In this document: positions 1-9,107 of the stretch, one piece after another
Layout: each line of letters opens with the position of its first letter
Numbering within the stretch: position 1 is the stretch's first letter
Assembly: GCF_003730275.1 (NCBI RefSeq)
Contig: NZ_QTTA01000005.1
Location: 1-64,000, forward strand
Length of the DNA: 64,000 nt
Source of the DNA: Brevundimonas halotolerans
GTDB taxonomy: Bacteria; Pseudomonadota; Alphaproteobacteria; Caulobacterales; Caulobacteraceae
Direction: 5' to 3'
The notes under the pieces: generated by a model
The model's database searches: none
Seen by the model: the letters and a program-made list of their open reading frames with translations, nothing else
Told to the model about the DNA's origin: nothing
Position numbers and translations under genes: made by a program

Positions 1-223
1 CCGCTGCGGCCCAACGGCTGAAACGCTTGTGCGCCGTCTTCCACTTGCCGTAGCGCTCGGGAAGGTCCTGCCAGTGAGCGCCGGAACGCAGCACCCACAG
101 CACGCCGTTCACGAACAGGCGGTTGTCGGACCCGGTCCGCCCGGGATCCGACGCCTTCCCCGGGAGCAGCGGCTCGATCCGAGCCCATTGCGCTTCATCC
201 AGTTCGTACCGCTTCACACCCAT
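1..223 (-). CDS. IS5-family transposase, N-terminal fragment
   Basis: Starts at an ATG at 223 and reads through to the window edge, giving about 74 residues. The N-terminus [20 protein letters not shown], followed by [20 protein letters not shown] and [14 protein letters not shown], is the helical DUF4096-like head of IS5/IS1031-type transposases. The catalytic DDE region is outside the window. The gene is partial because of the window boundary. Whether the complete element is intact cannot be told. Confidence 0.85.
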   Translation of the reverse strand, partial: MGVKRYELDEAQWARIEPLLPGKASDPGRTGSDNRLFVNGVLWVLRSGAHWQDLPERYGKWKTAHKRFSRWAAA

Positions 224-298
224 CACAGACCTCCGTCAAAGCGGAGACCTATGAATCACGCATTCAGGCCCAAGTGAATCCCTGAATGTCGATTGGTC
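1..298 (-). mobile_element. IS5-family insertion sequence, left part cut by window edge
   Basis: The transposase start lies on the minus strand and the element runs off the left edge. The stretch 224-298 between the transposase start and the stop of the ymdB-like gene holds short inverted repeats (ATTCAGG near 256 and CCTGAAT near 282) and is probably the IS terminus. I cannot fix the exact terminal inverted repeat or the target duplication because the other end is not in the window. Confidence 0.7.
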
Positions 299-1120
299 CT
301 AGAGCACCGGCACAGCCTGGCTGAGGCGGCCACCGATGCGGATCGGCTCGACGCGGGTCGCCAGACCCGTGCGGTCGTCGGTCTCGACATAGACACCGCA
401 GACCGTCGCGGGGCCCGAGGCCGGCTGGTAGCGGCCGCCGCTGAGCCGGGTGGTAAAGCGGCGCAAGGGCTCTTCCTTGTCGTTACCGATCACGGAATCA
501 TAGTTGCAGCAGCCGCCTGCGTCGGTCTGATACGCCGTTCCGCCCGGCAGGATCTGGGCGTCAGCGGTCGGCACATGGGTGTGGGTGCCGATCACCAGGC
601 TGGCGCGCCCGTCGCAGAAGTGGCCCATGGCCATTTTCTCGCTGGTGGCCTCGCAATGCATGTCCACGATCACGGCGTCGGCGACCACGCCCAGCGGTGC
701 AGCCTCCAGCTCGCGCTCTACGGCCGAGAACGGATCGTCCATCGGGTCCATATGCACCCGGCCCAGCACATTGATCACCAGCACGCGGCGGCCATCTGAC
801 GTGGTAAAGACATCGGCCCCGCGGCCCGGTGCATCCATCAACGGGGGATAGTTGGCCGGACGGATCAGGCGCGGTTCCCGCACGATATAGGTCAGGGCCT
901 CGCGCTGGTCCCATGAGTGGTTGCCGAGGGTCAGGACGTCTGCGCCGGCGGCGAAAATCTCACGCGCGGTGTTCTCGGTGATGCCGAAACCGCCCGCAGC
1001 GTTCTCGGCATTGACGACCACAAAGTCGAGCTTCAGGTCGCGCTTCAGGCCCGGCAGATGATCGGACAGGCCGTCGCGACCGGACTTGCCGATCACGTCG
1101 CCGAAGAATGCCAGCCTCAT
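299..1120 (-). CDS. YmdB/TIGR00282-family metallophosphoesterase
   Basis: 273 residues, the normal family length, starting MRLAFFGDVIGKSGR. Family members are dinuclear-metal phosphodiesterases with 2',3'-cyclic nucleotide activity in Bacillus YmdB. Visible metal-site motifs are GD near residue 8, NAEN near 38, LGNHSWD near 66, and GTHTHVPTAD near 178. The loop that usually reads DxGMxGxYDSVIGM is here DAGGCCNYDSVIGN, so the Met and Gly positions differ. It is followed on the same strand, upstream in transcription, by the fau homologue 28 bases away, so the two are probably co-transcribed. The gene ends directly next to the IS terminus. Confidence 0.88.
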   Translation of the reverse strand: MRLAFFGDVIGKSGRDGLSDHLPGLKRDLKLDFVVVNAENAAGGFGITENTAREIFAAGADVLTLGNHSWDQREALTYIVREPRLIRPANYPPLMDAPGRGADVFTTSDGRRVLVINVLGRVHMDPMDDPFSAVERELEAAPLGVVADAVIVDMHCEATSEKMAMGHFCDGRASLVIGTHTHVPTADAQILPGGTAYQTDAGGCCNYDSVIGNDKEEPLRRFTTRLSGGRYQPASGPATVCGVYVETDDRTGLATRVEPIRIGGRLSQAVPVL

Positions 1121-1148
1121 GCGACCGGCCGGGGGGAATGAATACGCC

Positions 1149-1694
1149 TCATGCGAAGGCGGTATAGCCGGTCTCGGTCAGAACGCCATGCAGCGGAATG
1201 TCGTGCGGCTCGAACGGCAGGGCCTCAACCTGCTGTCCGGCGTAGGCGAAGCCGATCCGGATTGCGTCTGGCAGCGCTGCAAAGGTGCGGTCGTAATGGC
1301 CGCCGCCCTGCCCCAGCCTCCGCCCCTGACCATCAAAGGCCAGCAGGGGGGCGAGGATCAGGTCGGGCACCACCGTCCCGGCCACCGGAAAGGGGGCAGG
1401 GACGCCGGCCAGATCGGCTTCCAGCGGGTCGCCCGGGACCCAGTGCCGAAAGATCATCGGCGCATCCGGCGCCAGGGTGACGGGCAGACAAAGGTCCACG
1501 CCGCGCGCGACCAGCGCCTCGACCAGCGGGGCCGTGCCCAATTCAGAACCGATCGGGTGATAGACAGCGACACAGGTAGCCTGTGGCAGGCGGTGCGCAT
1601 GGTCAGCGGCGCGTGCAGCGGCCTGCAGACCGTCCTTCGCCAGGGCCATGCGTCGGGCCCGCATCTCGGATCGTAACGCGCGCTTGTCGGTCAT
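1149..1694 (-). CDS. fau: 5-formyltetrahydrofolate cyclo-ligase
   Basis: 181 residues. The enzyme converts 5-formyl-THF to 5,10-methenyl-THF with ATP in the cytoplasm. It shows the basic N-terminus LRSEMRARRMALAKDG and the nucleotide/folate-site signature GQGGGHYDRTFAALPD near residues 128-143, preceded by PDLILAPLLAFDGQGRRLGQ. It lies just downstream of the 6S RNA gene and zapA on the same strand, the classic proteobacterial ssrS-fau arrangement, which supports both calls. Confidence 0.92.
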   Translation of the reverse strand: MTDKRALRSEMRARRMALAKDGLQAAARAADHAHRLPQATCVAVYHPIGSELGTAPLVEALVARGVDLCLPVTLAPDAPMIFRHWVPGDPLEADLAGVPAPFPVAGTVVPDLILAPLLAFDGQGRRLGQGGGHYDRTFAALPDAIRIGFAYAGQQVEALPFEPHDIPLHGVLTETGYTAFA

Positions 1695-1784
1695 AGGCCC
1701 TCAGACAGCGAGCCGCCAAGCGGCGAACGATAGGGCGAGCAGCCCGCCCTCAAGCAGCGAGGCCCCGCGGGCCGAGCGGTAGGG

Positions 1785-1967
1785 CAAGAATAAAGGTTGG
1801 CGGCGCCACAAGAACCGTGAAGAGCGTTTTAATCCTCTCAGACCTGGGTAGCCAGGTGGGCTCCATATGCCCAGGCCCTCGAGCCCGGACAGGGACAGAT
1901 CCCTTTGAGTGAATTAAGGTCGCGAGGAATGTTGCCTTCGACGAGGGCCGCAGCAAGACCCGCCAGT
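1785..1967 (-). ncRNA. ssrS: 6S RNA
   Basis: The gene-free stretch 1695-2041 lies between zapA and fau, the conserved place of 6S RNA. On the minus strand a closing stem can be drawn between TGGCGG near 1965-1960 and CCGCCA near 1803-1798. Long complementary purine and pyrimidine arms surround a central region containing GGGCTCGAGGGCCTGGGC. The product would mimic an open promoter and bind the housekeeping RNA polymerase holoenzyme. The 5' end is set from the promoter at 1972-2000. The 3' end, near AACCTTTATTCTT, is approximate. Confidence 0.75.
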
Positions 1968-1971
1968 GACC

Positions 1972-2000
1972 AAGATAGTCCTCGACCTGTGACCGGACAA
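1972..2000 (-). promoter_or_regulatory. Probable sigma-70 promoter of 6S RNA
   Basis: On the minus strand TTGTCC (2000-1995) and TATCTT (1977-1972) are separated by exactly 17 bases, each matching the consensus at four of six positions. This places the start point near 1966, at the base of the predicted 6S closing stem. Confidence 0.5.
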
Positions 2001-2041
2001 TGGCCATTGCGCCGGGCCGGTACGAATTCCGATGGCGGGTC

Positions 2042-2356
2042 TCAGGTGATGGTCTGGGCGATCTTTTCGATGCGGGCCGCGACGGCATTCAGGGCCTCGG
2101 CCACCCCGGCGTCGGTGGACGGTGCCTCGGCGGGACGGGCCGGTGCCTCGCCCGAACGGGCCTCCTGCAGTTCGTCGGCCAGGATAAGCCCGGCCATCAG
2201 GAACAGGCGAAGCTCGCCGACATGTCCCACCTCGGCGGCGACGCTGCTGACATGGCCGGCGAACTGGGCCGCCAGTTGCTTGACGCGCTCTTCCTGTCCG
2301 TCAGCACATCCGACGGCGTAGGGGCGACCATTGATCTCGACGGTGACGGTGGCCAT
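2042..2356 (-). CDS. zapA: Cell division protein ZapA
   Basis: 104 residues. ZapA binds FtsZ and bundles its filaments at the division site. The N-terminus [20 protein letters not shown] is the family's beta-hairpin start, followed by the helix [42 protein letters not shown]. The C-terminal helix [14 protein letters not shown] would form the coiled coil. An acidic/proline linker (about residues 67-82) separates the two. Its ATG overlaps the stop of the upstream small coiled-coil gene (ATGA), so the two are translationally coupled. 6S RNA and fau follow. Confidence 0.92.
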   Translation of the reverse strand: MATVTVEINGRPYAVGCADGQEERVKQLAAQFAGHVSSVAAEVGHVGELRLFLMAGLILADELQEARSGEAPARPAEAPSTDAGVAEALNAVAARIEKIAQTIT

Positions 2357-2616
2357 CAGGCGCTCCCCGCGCTGTCCTGGTCGTCCGCAAGGATCGAGCG
2401 AATAGCCTTGGCCGAAGCCGCCAGCGCGGCGCGGGCTTCACGCCCGGCGTCTTCCAGCTCGGCCAGACGCCCGGCGTCGGCGCGCGGCGCGAACAGGTCA
2501 TCGTCGCCGATCGGGGGCGCCGAAGCGGGGCGCGCCTTCAGGTCCTTCATGCGTCTTTCCAGCAGGGCGAGGGCCTTGTCGATGCGGGCTTTCGCAGCTG
2601 TGGTGGCGTCGGCCAT
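2356..2616 (-). CDS. Small coiled-coil protein, DUF4164-like
   Basis: 86 residues starting [20 protein letters not shown]. It has heptad-like helices at about 8-28 and 48-77, with a short Pro-rich break, and no catalytic motif. DUF4164-type proteins sit beside zapA in many alphaproteobacteria, and a ZapB-like partnership with ZapA is possible but not shown. I chose the ATG at 2616 because the much longer open frame extending to 4497 is only the antisense of tkt. An SD-like GGAGG lies upstream (minus strand, about 2627). Confidence 0.75.
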   Translation of the reverse strand: MADATTAAKARIDKALALLERRMKDLKARPASAPPIGDDDLFAPRADAGRLAELEDAGREARAALAASAKAIRSILADDQDSAGSA

Positions 2617-2715
2617 CGGTGTCACTTCCTCCGGAATCCCTATAGAACCCGTCCGCGCGTCGGGGTAAAGCGGCCCCGCCCCCCTTTTTATTCCCCGCGT
2701 CCCGAGAGGTTGCCC

Positions 2716-4710
2716 GTGGCAAAAGCCGATTCCACCCCGCCGAAGGCTACCCCCAAGCAGATGGCCGATGCCATCCGGGTGCTGAGCATGGACGCCGTGC
2801 AAAAGGCCAACAGCGGCCATCCCGGCATGCCGATGGGCATGGCCGATGTCGCCACGGTGCTGTTTTCGAAGCACCTGAAGTTCGACGCCAGCCGCCCAGA
2901 CTGGGCCGACCGCGACCGGTTCATCCTCTCGGCCGGGCATGGCTCGATGCTGATCTATGCCCTGCTGCACCTGACCGGCTACAAGGCCGCGACCCGCGAG
3001 GAGCTGTCGAACTTCCGCCAGTGGGGTTCGAAGACCGCCGGTCACCCCGAATATGGCCACATGCCGGGCGTCGAGACGACCACCGGCCCGCTGGGTCAGG
3101 GCCTGGCCAATGCGGTCGGCTTTGCCATGGCCGAGCGCCATCTGGCCGCCCATTTCGGCGAGGATCTGGTCGATCACCGCACCTGGGTGATCGCCGGCGA
3201 CGGCTGTCTGATGGAGGGTGTGTCGCAGGAGGCCATCACCCTGGCCGGGCGCTATCGGCTGAACAAGCTGACCGTGCTGTGGGACGACAACGCCATCACC
3301 ATCGACGGCGCCGTCAGCCTGTCGGATGCCACCGATCAGAAGGCGCGCTTCAAGGCCGCCGGCTGGGCGGTCAAGGCCATCGACGGCCACGACATGGGCG
3401 CGATCAAGTCCGCGCTGAAATGGGCCGAGCGTCAGAACAAGCCGACCCTGATCGCCTGCAAGACCAAGATCGGGCGCGGCGCCGCGACGATGGAAGGCAG
3501 CCACAAGACCCACGGCGCAGCGCTGGGCGAAGCCGAGATCGCGGCCACACGGCTGGGCCTGGGCTGGGATCACGCCCCGTTCGATATTCCGGAACACGTC
3601 GAAAAGGCCTGGCGCAAGGTCGGGCGTCGGGGCGCCAGGGCCCGCGAGGAGTGGGAAGCGCGGCTGGCCGAGGCCGAGCTTCAGGACGATTTCGTCCGCG
3701 CCATGGCCGGAGGTCTGCCGGACGACGCCTTTGAGGCCCTGGATGCTGCCATCGCCGAGGCGGTCCAGACCAAACCCGCCCAGGCCACGCGTCAGTCCTC
3801 GGGTGCGGCGCTCAGCGCCCTGTTCGAGGCCGTGCCCGAGCTGATGGGCGGCTCGGCCGACCTGACCGGGTCGAACAACACCCTGGTGGCGGGTACAGAG
3901 ACCTTCGACGCCCCCGACTATGCCGGGCGCTATATCAACTGGGGCATCCGCGAGCACGGCATGGCCGCGGCCATGAACGGTATGGCGCTGCACGGCGGGC
4001 TGATCCCCTACGGCGGCACCTTCATGGTCTTCTCGGACTACAGCCGCCCGTCGATCCGGCTGGCGGCCCTGATGGGCATCCGCGTGGTCCATGTGCTGAC
4101 GCATGACTCGATCGGTCTGGGCGAGGATGGCCCGACCCACCAGCCGGTCGAGCATCTGGCCGCCCTGCGCGCCATTCCGAACCTGCAGGTCTTCCGCCCG
4201 GCTGACACGGTCGAGGCCATGGAGTGCTGGCGTCTGGCGCTGGAGAAGGCCGACGGCCCCTCGGCGCTGGCCCTGTCGCGGCAAAAGACCCCGGCAGTGC
4301 GGACCGAGGCCGCTTCTGAAAACCTGTCGGCGAAGGGCGCCTATGAGCTGAAGGCGGCATCCGCCAAGGCCAGGGCCACCCTGTTCGCCACCGGCACCGA
4401 AGTCGCCTTGGCCCTGAAGGCCGCCGACATGCTCGAGGCCGACGGTGTGCCGACCCGCGTGGTCTCGGTACCGTCGTTCGAGCTCTTCAACCAACAAACC
4501 AAGGCGTACCAGACCAAGGTCATCGCCAAGGGCACCGTCCGCGTCGCCATCGAGGCCGGTATCCGCCAGGGCTGGGACCGCTTCATCGGCGAGGACGGCG
4601 GTTTCGTTGGCATGTCGAGCTTCGGCGCCTCCGCCCCGGCCGAAGTGCTCTACGAAAAGTTCGGCATCACCGCCGAGGCCGTGGTCGCCGAGGTCAAGGC
4701 GCGCCTGTGA
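2716..4710 (+). CDS. tkt: Transketolase
   Basis: 664 residues, the usual length. It is the thiamine-diphosphate enzyme of the non-oxidative pentose phosphate / Calvin-type pathway. Visible motifs are [29 protein letters not shown], the ThDP/Mg motif [13 protein letters not shown] through DDNAITIDG, the Glu-containing [14 protein letters not shown] and [18 protein letters not shown]. The start is taken as GTG 2716, because GAGAGG at 2704-2709 is correctly spaced from it while the in-frame TTG at 2710 is not. purT follows with a 4-base overlap. The glycolytic genes gap, pgk and fba lie a few kilobases downstream on the same strand. Confidence 0.96.
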   Translation: MAKADSTPPKATPKQMADAIRVLSMDAVQKANSGHPGMPMGMADVATVLFSKHLKFDASRPDWADRDRFILSAGHGSMLIYALLHLTGYKAATREELSNFRQWGSKTAGHPEYGHMPGVETTTGPLGQGLANAVGFAMAERHLAAHFGEDLVDHRTWVIAGDGCLMEGVSQEAITLAGRYRLNKLTVLWDDNAITIDGAVSLSDATDQKARFKAAGWAVKAIDGHDMGAIKSALKWAERQNKPTLIACKTKIGRGAATMEGSHKTHGAALGEAEIAATRLGLGWDHAPFDIPEHVEKAWRKVGRRGARAREEWEARLAEAELQDDFVRAMAGGLPDDAFEALDAAIAEAVQTKPAQATRQSSGAALSALFEAVPELMGGSADLTGSNNTLVAGTETFDAPDYAGRYINWGIREHGMAAAMNGMALHGGLIPYGGTFMVFSDYSRPSIRLAALMGIRVVHVLTHDSIGLGEDGPTHQPVEHLAALRAIPNLQVFRPADTVEAMECWRLALEKADGPSALALSRQKTPAVRTEAASENLSAKGAYELKAASAKARATLFATGTEVALALKAADMLEADGVPTRVVSVPSFELFNQQTKAYQTKVIAKGTVRVAIEAGIRQGWDRFIGEDGGFVGMSSFGASAPAEVLYEKFGITAEAVVAEVKARL

Positions 4711-5906
4711 CGGTCCGCCTCGGCACCCCCCTCTCCGACAGCGCCGTCCGCGTCATGCTGCTGGGCGCGGGCGAGCTGGGCAAGGAGGTCGCCATCGAGC
4801 TGCAGCGCCTCGGCGTCGAGGTGATCGCGGTCGATCGCTATGCCAACGCCCCGGCCATGCAGGTCGCCCACCGCAGCCACGTCATTCCGATGACCGATCC
4901 GCAGGTGCTGAACGGCGTCATCCTGGCCGAGGCGCCGCACATCATCGTGCCCGAGATCGAGGCCATCGCCACCGAGGTGCTGGCCGACATTGAGGCGGCC
5001 GGCCTTGCCACCGTCATCCCGACTGCGCGGGCGACGCAGCTGACCATGAACCGCGAGGGCATCCGCCGGCTGGCCGCGGAAGAGCTGGGCCTGCCGACCA
5101 GCCCCTATGCCTTTGCCGGCTCGGCCGCCGAACTGGCCGAGGCCGCGCACACCATCGGCCTGCCGGTGTTCATCAAGCCAGTCATGTCGTCATCGGGCAA
5201 GGGCCAGTCGATGATCGACGCCATTGAGGATGCGGCCAATGCCTGGGCCTATGCCCAGTCGGGCGGGCGGGTCGATACGGCGCGAGTGATCGTCGAGGGC
5301 CGCATCGACTTTGACTATGAGATCACCCTGCTGACCGTGCGCTCGATCCGCGACGGCCAGATCGTCACCGACTTCTGCGCGCCGATCGGCCACCGTCAGG
5401 TCAAGGGCGACTATGTCGAGAGCTGGCAGCCGCAGGCGATGAGCGCGGCCGCGCAGGCCTCGGCGCAGGACATCGCCGGCAAGGTCACCGAAGCGCTGGG
5501 CGGTCTGGGCGTGTTCGGGGTCGAGCTGTTCGTCAAGGGCGATCAGGTCTGGTTCTCCGAGGTTTCCCCCCGCCCGCACGACACCGGTCTGGTGACGCTC
5601 GCCAGCCAGGTCATGAGCGAGTTTGCCCTGCACGCCCGCGCCATCCTGGGCCTGCCGGTCGATGTGACCCTGCGCGAACCGGCCGCCAGCGCCGTCATCT
5701 ATGGCGGCATGGACGCCAGGGGGATTGCCTTCGAGGGTGTGGCCGAGGCCCTGTCAGTGCCGACCGCCGACCTGCGCCTGTTCGGCAAGCCAGAGGCCTT
5801 CGAGCGCAGACGGATGGGCGTGGCCACCGCGCGCGGCACCGACACCGATCAGGCCCGTGAGCGCGCCCGCGAGGCCGCCGGGCGGGTCAGACCGGTCCGG
5901 GTCTGA
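4707..5906 (+). CDS. purT: Formate-dependent phosphoribosylglycinamide formyltransferase (GAR transformylase 2)
   Basis: 399 residues. PurT makes formyl-GAR from GAR, formate and ATP in purine synthesis. The N-terminal pre-ATP-grasp domain shows [20 protein letters not shown]. The ATP-grasp part shows [43 protein letters not shown] and the metal-site stretch [16 protein letters not shown]. It starts at GTG 4707, overlapping the tkt stop (GTGA), which indicates an operon. The C-terminus [10 protein letters not shown] is typical. It converges on the EF-hand gene, with only 16 bases between stops and no clear hairpin terminator. Confidence 0.95.
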   Translation: MTVRLGTPLSDSAVRVMLLGAGELGKEVAIELQRLGVEVIAVDRYANAPAMQVAHRSHVIPMTDPQVLNGVILAEAPHIIVPEIEAIATEVLADIEAAGLATVIPTARATQLTMNREGIRRLAAEELGLPTSPYAFAGSAAELAEAAHTIGLPVFIKPVMSSSGKGQSMIDAIEDAANAWAYAQSGGRVDTARVIVEGRIDFDYEITLLTVRSIRDGQIVTDFCAPIGHRQVKGDYVESWQPQAMSAAAQASAQDIAGKVTEALGGLGVFGVELFVKGDQVWFSEVSPRPHDTGLVTLASQVMSEFALHARAILGLPVDVTLREPAASAVIYGGMDARGIAFEGVAEALSVPTADLRLFGKPEAFERRRMGVATARGTDTDQARERAREAAGRVRPVRV

Positions 5907-5922
5907 CCCGACATCTGCGCCC

Positions 5923-6645
5923 CTAGTTTTCTTCGCGGACTTCTACCGTCCGGGTCACAACGCGAGCACCGTTACCGCCGCGCTCGCCCTCTTCCAGAAC
6001 ACCGGAGCCGTCCGCGTCCATCTGGCGGAAGATCTCGCGCATGGGCGCGAGAAACTCGGCCTCGGTAACGCGACCGTCGCCGTCGGCGTCCATCTCGGCG
6101 CCCTCGCCTTCGCGGATCCATTCCACACGGTGCTCGCCCGTCATGGCGGACCCATCGCCGCGCCGTACCATGACCCGGACCGGGCCTTCACCCTCTGTGG
6201 TCACTCCGCCGTCCTCGCTAACAAAGACAAAGCTGTGGGCCTCGACCTCGACGTCCTCACCGCCGACGCGCCGGACCTCGATACGGTGCGGGCCCGAGCC
6301 TTCGGGGGCCGAGCTCCAGCTCATCTCTGGCCCTCCCATGGTGATCACGCGCACATCATGGTCCACGCCCGGTGCCCCGGTGCGATGATGCAGTTCTTCC
6401 GGTGACAGGCGGCCGTCCCCGTTCGCATCCATGCCGGCAAAGGCCTCGTCCATCGGGCGGGCAAACTCGGCTCGCGAGACAAACCCGTCGCCATCCTGAT
6501 CCAGGCCGTTCTCGCCGTCCGGGTCGGCGGCCACAAACACCACGCGGCTTTCCGTGCGGACGACGGGCGGTGCAGGCGGACGGGCCGGGTCCTGCAAACC
6601 GGGGGTGGTGGTCATGGCGAGGGCGAGCGACAGGGAAACCAGCAT
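5923..6645 (-). CDS. Secreted EF-hand calcium-binding protein
   Basis: 240 residues from the ATG at 6645, which has a strong GGAGG upstream. A short hydrophobic N-terminus MLVSLSLALAMTTTPG suggests a signal peptide. Four EF-hand loops are readable: DQDGDGFVSRAE, DANGDGRLSPEE, DADGDGRVTEAE and DADGSGVLEEGE. They come as two pairs separated by about 90 residues rich in Glu and Gly. It probably binds calcium in the periplasm or outside; nothing points to an enzyme activity. It is divergent from the response regulator gene, with 126 bases between. The longer open frame upstream is antisense noise. Confidence 0.82.
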   Translation of the reverse strand: MLVSLSLALAMTTTPGLQDPARPPAPPVVRTESRVVFVAADPDGENGLDQDGDGFVSRAEFARPMDEAFAGMDANGDGRLSPEELHHRTGAPGVDHDVRVITMGGPEMSWSSAPEGSGPHRIEVRRVGGEDVEVEAHSFVFVSEDGGVTTEGEGPVRVMVRRGDGSAMTGEHRVEWIREGEGAEMDADGDGRVTEAEFLAPMREIFRQMDADGSGVLEEGERGGNGARVVTRTVEVREEN

Positions 6646-6771
6646 GGGACGTTCCTCCGGTGAATGATGGCCCCCTTGGACCACACCCGGCTTGCGTGCG
6701 TATTTCAGGCGCGGACAGAATTGTTTCATCGGTGAAATGACGGCGGCACCGCCCCGCGTCACAATGGGCCG

Positions 6772-7515
6772 ATGATCCCCGCGCCAATCCCCACCCCCCG
6801 CATTCTGGTCGTCGATGACGACCCGGGCCTGCGCGAGGTGCTGGTCGACTATCTGGGACAGCATGGGTTTGAGGCGAAGGGCGCAGCCTCGGCGGCCGAG
6901 ATGGACCGGCAGCTGGAGCACCGACCGCCCGATCTGATAGTGCTGGACCTGATGATGCCGGGCGAGGACGGTTTGTCGGCCTGTCGGCGTCTGATCGCCC
7001 GCGGCGGTCCACCGGTGGTGATGCTGAGCGCGATGGGCGAGGAGACCGACCGGATCGTCGGACTGGAGCTGGGCGCCGATGACTATCTGCCCAAGCCGTG
7101 TAATCCGCGCGAACTGCTGGCGCGTATCCGGGCGGTGCTGCGCCGGCGGGCGGGGCCGGGCGGTGTCAGCGCGCCCCAGTCCGAGCCTGTGCTGGTCTTT
7201 GACGGACGCACGCTCAACCTGTTGCGGCGCGAGCTGACGCGGCCGGATGGCATCGTCACCGTCCTGTCGGCCGGAGAGTTCGCCCTGCTCAAGGCCTTTG
7301 CCGAGTCCCCGCGCCGGGTGCTGAGCCGCGATCAACTGCTGGAACGCGCGCGTGGCTCGGACACTGAGGTCTTCGACCGGGCCATGGACGTGCAGATCAG
7401 CCGCCTGCGCAAGAAGCTGGCCGATGCTGACGGCCGCGACCCGATCCAGACCCTGCGCGGCGAAGGCTATATGTTCGACGCCACGGTCGAGCGGCGGATG
7501 GAGCGGCCGGCATGA
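6772..7515 (+). CDS. OmpR-family response regulator
   Basis: 247 residues. Receiver domain about 10-125 with acidic pocket VVDDDPG, phospho-acceptor in LIVLDLMMPGEDGLS (Asp near residue 60) and the Lys in YLPKPCNPRELLARI. A winged-helix domain follows at about 145-238, with GEFALLKAFAESPRRVLSRDQLL and MDVQISRLRKKL. It is coupled to the histidine kinase gene by a 4-base overlap (ATGA). The stimulus is unknown; the kinase partner has a periplasmic sensor of no recognised type. Confidence 0.93.
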   Translation: MIPAPIPTPRILVVDDDPGLREVLVDYLGQHGFEAKGAASAAEMDRQLEHRPPDLIVLDLMMPGEDGLSACRRLIARGGPPVVMLSAMGEETDRIVGLELGADDYLPKPCNPRELLARIRAVLRRRAGPGGVSAPQSEPVLVFDGRTLNLLRRELTRPDGIVTVLSAGEFALLKAFAESPRRVLSRDQLLERARGSDTEVFDRAMDVQISRLRKKLADADGRDPIQTLRGEGYMFDATVERRMERPA

Positions 7516-9005
7516 AGCGGCTGACCTCGCCCTCCATTCTGGTGCAGGTGGCGCTGCTGGTGGCGCTGGCGATGGGCCTGTCGCAAGCGCTGACGGCCGC
7601 CGCCATCCTGCTGATGCCCGAGCCCCGGCCCTCCGGCTTTGACCTCGCCGCCGCCTCGGCCGCCCTGAACGGGGAGCCGGCCCGAACGGCCGATGACCGA
7701 CCCCTGACCCGGCGCATCACCGATCAGCCGGTGGCCGACGGGAACACCGTCGGGGACCCCATGGCACTGGCCCTGTCTCTCGCCCTCGCCCGCGTGCTGG
7801 AGGTCGAACCCGGCGATGTGCGGGTCCGGGTCTTTCAACCCACCGACCGTCCGATCCCGGGCATGAGCGAAGGGTCGCCCGCCAGCTATGTCTTCACCCG
7901 GTCGCCGTCCGGCTCCGATGTCGCGATCAACGCCCCCAGCATCACATGGACGGAAAAGCACACGATCGAGCGGGCTGATTCCGGGCCAACCACCGCGCCC
8001 GCCAGCGGCTCGGCGACGATCACGGTCGACCGCGACACCCGGCAGGTCTTCGTCGTCGCCGACCAGCTGACCTTTGCCCCCTTCGCCGCCTCGCTCCGGC
8101 TCGAGAACGGGCGTTGGGCCACGGTCGAGCCGCCGCGCGACTGGCTGTCGCCCTGGCAGGCGCGCCTGCTGCTGGCCCTGTTCATCAGCCTGCTTCTGGT
8201 CGCGCCTGTCGTGTGGTTGATGGCGCGGCGGCTGACCCGTCCGATCCGCCTGTTCGCCGACGCCGCCCAGCGGCTGGGGGCCAATCCCGAGGCCGATCCA
8301 CTGCCCGTCTCCGGCCCCAGCGAACTGCGCCGGGCGATCGGCGCCTTCAACGACATGCAGGCCTCGCTGCGGGCCCACATAGCCAACCGCACCCAGACGG
8401 TGGCGGCCATCGCTCATGACCTTCGCACCCCCCTGACCCGCCTGCGGTTCCGGGCCGAACAGGCCCCCGAAGCCCTGCGCGACCGGCTAGCGGCCGATGT
8501 CGAGGAGATGGACGCCCTGATCGCCCAGGCCATGGCCTATGTGCGCGGCGAGACCCGCCAGACCGCGCCCGAGCCCGTCGATCTGACGGCGCTGGTGGCC
8601 GACTGTGTGCGAGGCTTTGCCGAGACCGGGCATGCGGCGACGCTGGGGTCCGCGCCTCCGGTCACGATCCCGGGACACCCGACCAGCCTCCGCCGGGCCC
8701 TGACCAATCTGATCGCCAATGCCGTGCACTATGGCGGCCAGGCCGCGGTCAGCCTCGCGCAGACGCCCGACCGGGTTTCGGTCCATATCCGCGACACCGG
8801 CCCCGGCATTGCCTCCGATCGGATGGAGGAGGTGTTTCAGCCTTTCGTCCGGCTGGAGGGGTCCCGCAACCGCGCCACCGGCGGCGTCGGCCTGGGTCTG
8901 GCCGTGGCGCGCCAGATCGCCCGCGCCCATGGCGGTGATGTCGCCCTGTCCAACCGTCCCGGCGGCGGGCTGGAGGCAACCCTGACTCTGCCCCGCAGCG
9001 GCTGA
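7512..9005 (+). CDS. Membrane sensor histidine kinase
   Basis: 497 residues. TM1 at about 9-36, a periplasmic domain of about 170 residues, and TM2 at about 215-238 (LLLALFISLLLVAPVVWLMA). A HAMP segment RRLTRPIRLFADAAQRLG follows, then the HisKA phospho-acceptor in AAIAHDLRTPLTRLRF and the HATPase_c boxes NLIANAVHYGG, DTGPGIASDRM and GVGLGLAVARQIARAHGG. The architecture is EnvZ-like. It partners the response regulator immediately upstream. A 102-base gap separates it from gap. Confidence 0.93.
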   Translation: MKRLTSPSILVQVALLVALAMGLSQALTAAAILLMPEPRPSGFDLAAASAALNGEPARTADDRPLTRRITDQPVADGNTVGDPMALALSLALARVLEVEPGDVRVRVFQPTDRPIPGMSEGSPASYVFTRSPSGSDVAINAPSITWTEKHTIERADSGPTTAPASGSATITVDRDTRQVFVVADQLTFAPFAASLRLENGRWATVEPPRDWLSPWQARLLLALFISLLLVAPVVWLMARRLTRPIRLFADAAQRLGANPEADPLPVSGPSELRRAIGAFNDMQASLRAHIANRTQTVAAIAHDLRTPLTRLRFRAEQAPEALRDRLAADVEEMDALIAQAMAYVRGETRQTAPEPVDLTALVADCVRGFAETGHAATLGSAPPVTIPGHPTSLRRALTNLIANAVHYGGQAAVSLAQTPDRVSVHIRDTGPGIASDRMEEVFQPFVRLEGSRNRATGGVGLGLAVARQIARAHGGDVALSNRPGGGLEATLTLPRSG

Positions 9006-9025
9006 GCGACACAATCCATCACGCC

Positions 9026-9038
9026 TTGTTACACGGCG
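9026..9038 (+). promoter_or_regulatory. 13-base motif upstream of gap shared with fba
   Basis: TTGTTACACGGCG lies 70 bases before the gap start. The fba gene has TTGTAACACGGCG, one base different, at 14286-14298 and 63 bases before its start. It may be a regulator site common to the glycolytic genes. Function inferred from recurrence only. Confidence 0.4.
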
Positions 9039-9107
9039 GGGGTTGATCCGGAACGCGCCCGGTTCCATTGAAGCGCCAATCATAACATCGCTTCAGGAGC
9101 CCCGCCC

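Noticed and set aside
2356..4497. Very long minus-strand open frame across the tkt gene
   Set aside because: It is antisense to transketolase, low-complexity and unlike any family; only its last 86 residues (2356-2616), outside tkt, form a plausible gene.
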